This document shows positions 61,292-64,000 of a stretch of DNA of 64,000 nucleotides, piece after piece (position 1 is the first letter of the stretch; each line of letters begins with the position of its first letter). Source of the stretch: Parasponia andersonii (lineage: Eukaryota > Streptophyta > Magnoliopsida > Rosales > Cannabaceae); the NCBI GenBank assembly GCA_002914805.1, contig JXTB01000341.1, positions 334,498 to 398,497 of the forward strand, given 5' to 3'. The position numbers and the translations under genes are program-made. The notes under the pieces were generated by a model. That model did not search any database, had not been told where the DNA came from, and worked only from the letters and a program-made list of their open reading frames with translations.

Positions 61292-63871
61292 TGCACGTTT
61301 TCTTTTTCACGAAATTTACCACTAGGCATTTCCCTTGTCCATATTCATTCCTCGATCTACGAGTGCTTGTGCTTCTCTAGCTGCTGAAAAAGATATTTAT
61401 TAAGGCAAGTTCTTATTAATACAGGTATGTAGGGCTTGGACTTCTGTATATATGCCTGTACTTTTTGAATTGTTCCCAAAGACTCTACTTGTGCTTGTCA
61501 AGCAGCTGCCGTGCGCCACAAGGATTCTTTTAGAAAAAGCTGCGTTATTGTCGTGTCGTTTTTTATACCAAGTTCGTACTACCCATACCAAAGCTCTCTG
61601 ATTCTATTGTTTTGTGCATACTCTTGGCAGAGGAGGTTAATTGATATCTCTATCAGAACGACTATAGGATGGAGATGATCTTGTAGTATTATACTGTTTT
61701 GTGCTTTCTATTCATAAATAGTACTTCATTGATAAATATTAAATATATATATATGGTACGGGAGATTATCTAAATGTTTATGAACATTCACTCTATCTCT
61801 AATGTTTCATATCCCAGTTCGTACATTTCTAGTTAATGTGTTCTCTAAGAATATATTATTATAAGCCTCTAGAAACTAATAAACATTGCTTTTTAATTCC
61901 TTTTTTTGGTATCTTTTCCAAGCACTTAGTCCAGTGGATAAATACAAGATAATGAGCTCTAACAAACTCAAAAAACAAACGTAGAAAGGTGCTTAATTAA
62001 TTCGGAAAAATGAGACTAAATATTTAAAAAGAAGGACAATCCCATCACTTTATATGCAATATTAATTAACCTAGTATGCTTTTTGTTCACCTACATGAAC
62101 CCAGGCCCGAAACCCACATGAAACTTAACCTAACAGAGACCATCTTTTTCCACTACATGGATCCCCTTTTTCTAAACTTTGTGAGAGAGAGGAAAAAAAA
62201 AAAAAAACCTCCATCACTCATACACACCAACCCAACTTTTAATTCGTCTTTCATTTTCAATCTTCCTTTTCAATTGATGGATACAAGAGAGGAGAGAAAA
62301 ATTGAAAAGCTTGGATAGACCCATTTACACTTTAGACTCTGATCTCTTGTGTCAGTTTCACTTTTTGCATGAATATATTAAGTATCATTATATACATACA
62401 TAAATTTATATATATATATATAGGGCACCAGTAAGTATTTTTCCTTTTTACCTATGTATAGATATCAATTTGACTAATGAAAATTTAGCATGCACATTTT
62501 TTTATTGTAAAAAATAAAAGAGAGAAAGAACATTAATAATGTACGTCTTTTCATGCATTTCATTATAACTATTGGATCATCAATAGATGGTGATCTAACG
62601 GCTAAAAAAAAATACATACCCATAGATAAAAAAAAATACCTATTGGATTGGCAACCATATATATATATATATATATATAAAGAGAGAAGTTGTGCTATAT
62701 AGTAAAATAAAATTATATTTAATTGGATGTGAAATATATATATATATATATACTCTTCAATTTTACCTTCCCGTCCAACTCGATTAGGGATAATAGGTTT
62801 TTACACCTACCCTTAGTGTGACTCGAATCTAAAAAAGAATATGTACTTTTACTACTTGAGCTAATCCATTTCATCCATATCTACATTCTTTTATATACGC
62901 ATGTATTTATGCATGTATTTATATATAGTATATGTACGTTTTTTTTTAAACCATGAAAATATAAGAGAATTAAAAACGGGATGGTGGATAAGTGTCATGC
63001 GTCGCTTTTGTCTGTTTACAACTTATTAGCTGTATCCAGATTTGGATGTATACATATCGAATTGGGTACGTCTTGGACATCATGCAGATGATGCTTCTTT
63101 CTATTCTACGTCTGTTTTGTTTCTTTCTTTCTTGTACTATTTTAACGTATAAGCCAAATAAGTCATTAATTACTTCATCAATACTTCCCTCCCTACTACG
63201 AAATTTCTAATTAGACGTTTAAGAGATGTTGAATATGTTTCTTTTTTGAGTATGGTCTTCTAGTACATTCTCGTGCTAGATTAATGTACGAAAGAGATCG
63301 ATCTTAATATAAGATAGTTGCAACATATATATAACTTATTTGATTTCAAAGTGATTAAAATATTATTTTTGGTTATAGATATTCACATGTTTTATATCAC
63401 GCATTAACTTCACAAGTACTCATTGTCACGCCTTTTCCTTAAAACATGGCGCAACATTTTCATAAGGCTTGTGACATTCGTATTCTCGGAATCTCGTTTA
63501 CTTGATCTTTGAATTCCCTCTTAATTAATCATTTACTTATCCCATAAAAAAACCTAATCAAGTAATTACTAAGTATTATAGGTAGCCGAGATCATTAGCA
63601 CACCAAATAATAATAAATAAATAATAAATCAATCAATCAACATCATTCTTCCCTCAACACTAAAATGGAGAATGCTAGGCTGCTAGCATATATAGATGCG
63701 ACTAACGTATCTCTACGTTATTTATTATGAGCCTTAAAGTGGTAACCCTACTAGTCTAATGAATGATCAGCTATTAACACCGAAAATAAGTGGCACCTCG
63801 TAGACTTACTCATCCATTAAAATGACAAAGGCAACAAAACCCTTAAATATTGATTCATTCAAAGGAGAGAT
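61292..63871. other. Intergenic spacer
   Basis: AT-rich with (AT)n runs at about 62408-62421, 62658-62680 and 62737-62752. A Ser/Pro/Lys-rich 80-codon frame at 62076 comes from an A-run and C/T-rich DNA. The phrase 'gatctaacggcta' at 62591 echoes 2291. No gene recognised. Confidence 0.5.
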
Positions 63872-64000
63872 TGTAAAAACCTGGAATTTTCGAGGGTAAT
63901 TTGGACATTTTACCAATTTTCCGGATAAAATATTGTGGGGACTAATTTGCAAAAGTTTTGTTCAAGTGGACTAAATTGCAAATTTTGGGGGACTAGATTG
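63872..64000 (+). repeat. Start of an LTR related to 7117-9472, cut by the window edge
   Basis: TGTAAAAACCTGGAATTTTC then GAGGGTAATTTGGACATTTT resembles TGTAAAACCCCAAAATTTTG then TAAGGGTATCGTGGTCTTTT. Both continue with 'aaattg.aa' phrases. Continuation lies outside the window. Confidence 0.5.

Noticed and set aside
62076-62318. 80-codon plus-strand ORF
   Set aside because: Built from an A15 run and C/T-rich DNA; no start context, no domain and no splice partner.

Overview
This is plant nuclear DNA. Genes have short GT-AG introns, the spacers are very AT-rich, and more than half of the window is transposon debris. The three well-supported host genes are a DONSON replication-fork protein, a VQ-motif MKS1-like protein and a CPK1/CPK2-type calcium-dependent protein kinase. 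With the partial F-box/JmjC gene at the left edge they point to a dicotyledon. I cannot name the species from the sequence. There is one 572-base N gap (3679-4250), and single ambiguous bases at 48624 and 56690.

Layout. 1-1512 (+): 3' end of a JmjC (At1g78280-like) gene whose frame closes just before a hAT-like repeat. 1.56-5.4 kb: hAT-type MITEs in a tandemly duplicated block, with the N gap. 6.3-10.3 kb (-): a dead LINE (ORF1 and endonuclease) split by a 2.36-kb LTR-like insertion. 10.4-10.9 kb (+): Copia fragment. 11.9-19 kb: remains of non-autonomous LTR elements, degenerate AT repeats and a near-perfect palindrome. 19.65-22.0 kb (+): a LINE 3' end interrupted by a chimeric Ty3/gypsy fragment. 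22.0-26.1 kb: spacer with possible minus-strand exon relics. 26.1-34.4 kb (-): a Copia element with recognisable LTRs, primer site, gag, protease, integrase, RT and RNase H, all decayed. 34.4-36.4 kb: a retroelement 3' end with an antisense ORF and a Tat-type LTR. 36.4-38.4 kb (+): a LINE reverse transcriptase. 38.4-43.2 kb: AT-rich spacer with LTR-like sequence. 43.2-44.9 kb: an element with about 190-bp inverted ends. 44.9-50.1 kb (-): complete DONSON gene in 14 coding exons. 52.2-53.2 kb: a Mutator-type MITE with a perfect 9-bp target duplication. 53.6-53.9 kb (-): VQ gene. 56.0-56.2 kb: a stray copy of DONSON exon 3. 56.9-60.6 kb (+): complete CDPK gene in seven exons. 60.7-64 kb: spacer, ending in the first 129 bp of another LTR of the 7.1-kb family.

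The host genes do not form a pathway. DONSON serves DNA replication. The VQ protein (WRKY partner, probably defence) and the CDPK (calcium signalling) are both plausible stress-signalling genes, but their proximity proves no link. I found no convincing new multi-gene system. The most unusual items are the dispersed DONSON exon fragment, the long-inverted-repeat element with an internal ORF beside DONSON, the Mutator MITE with intact target duplication, the antisense retroelement ORF, and the nested LINE/gypsy chimera.
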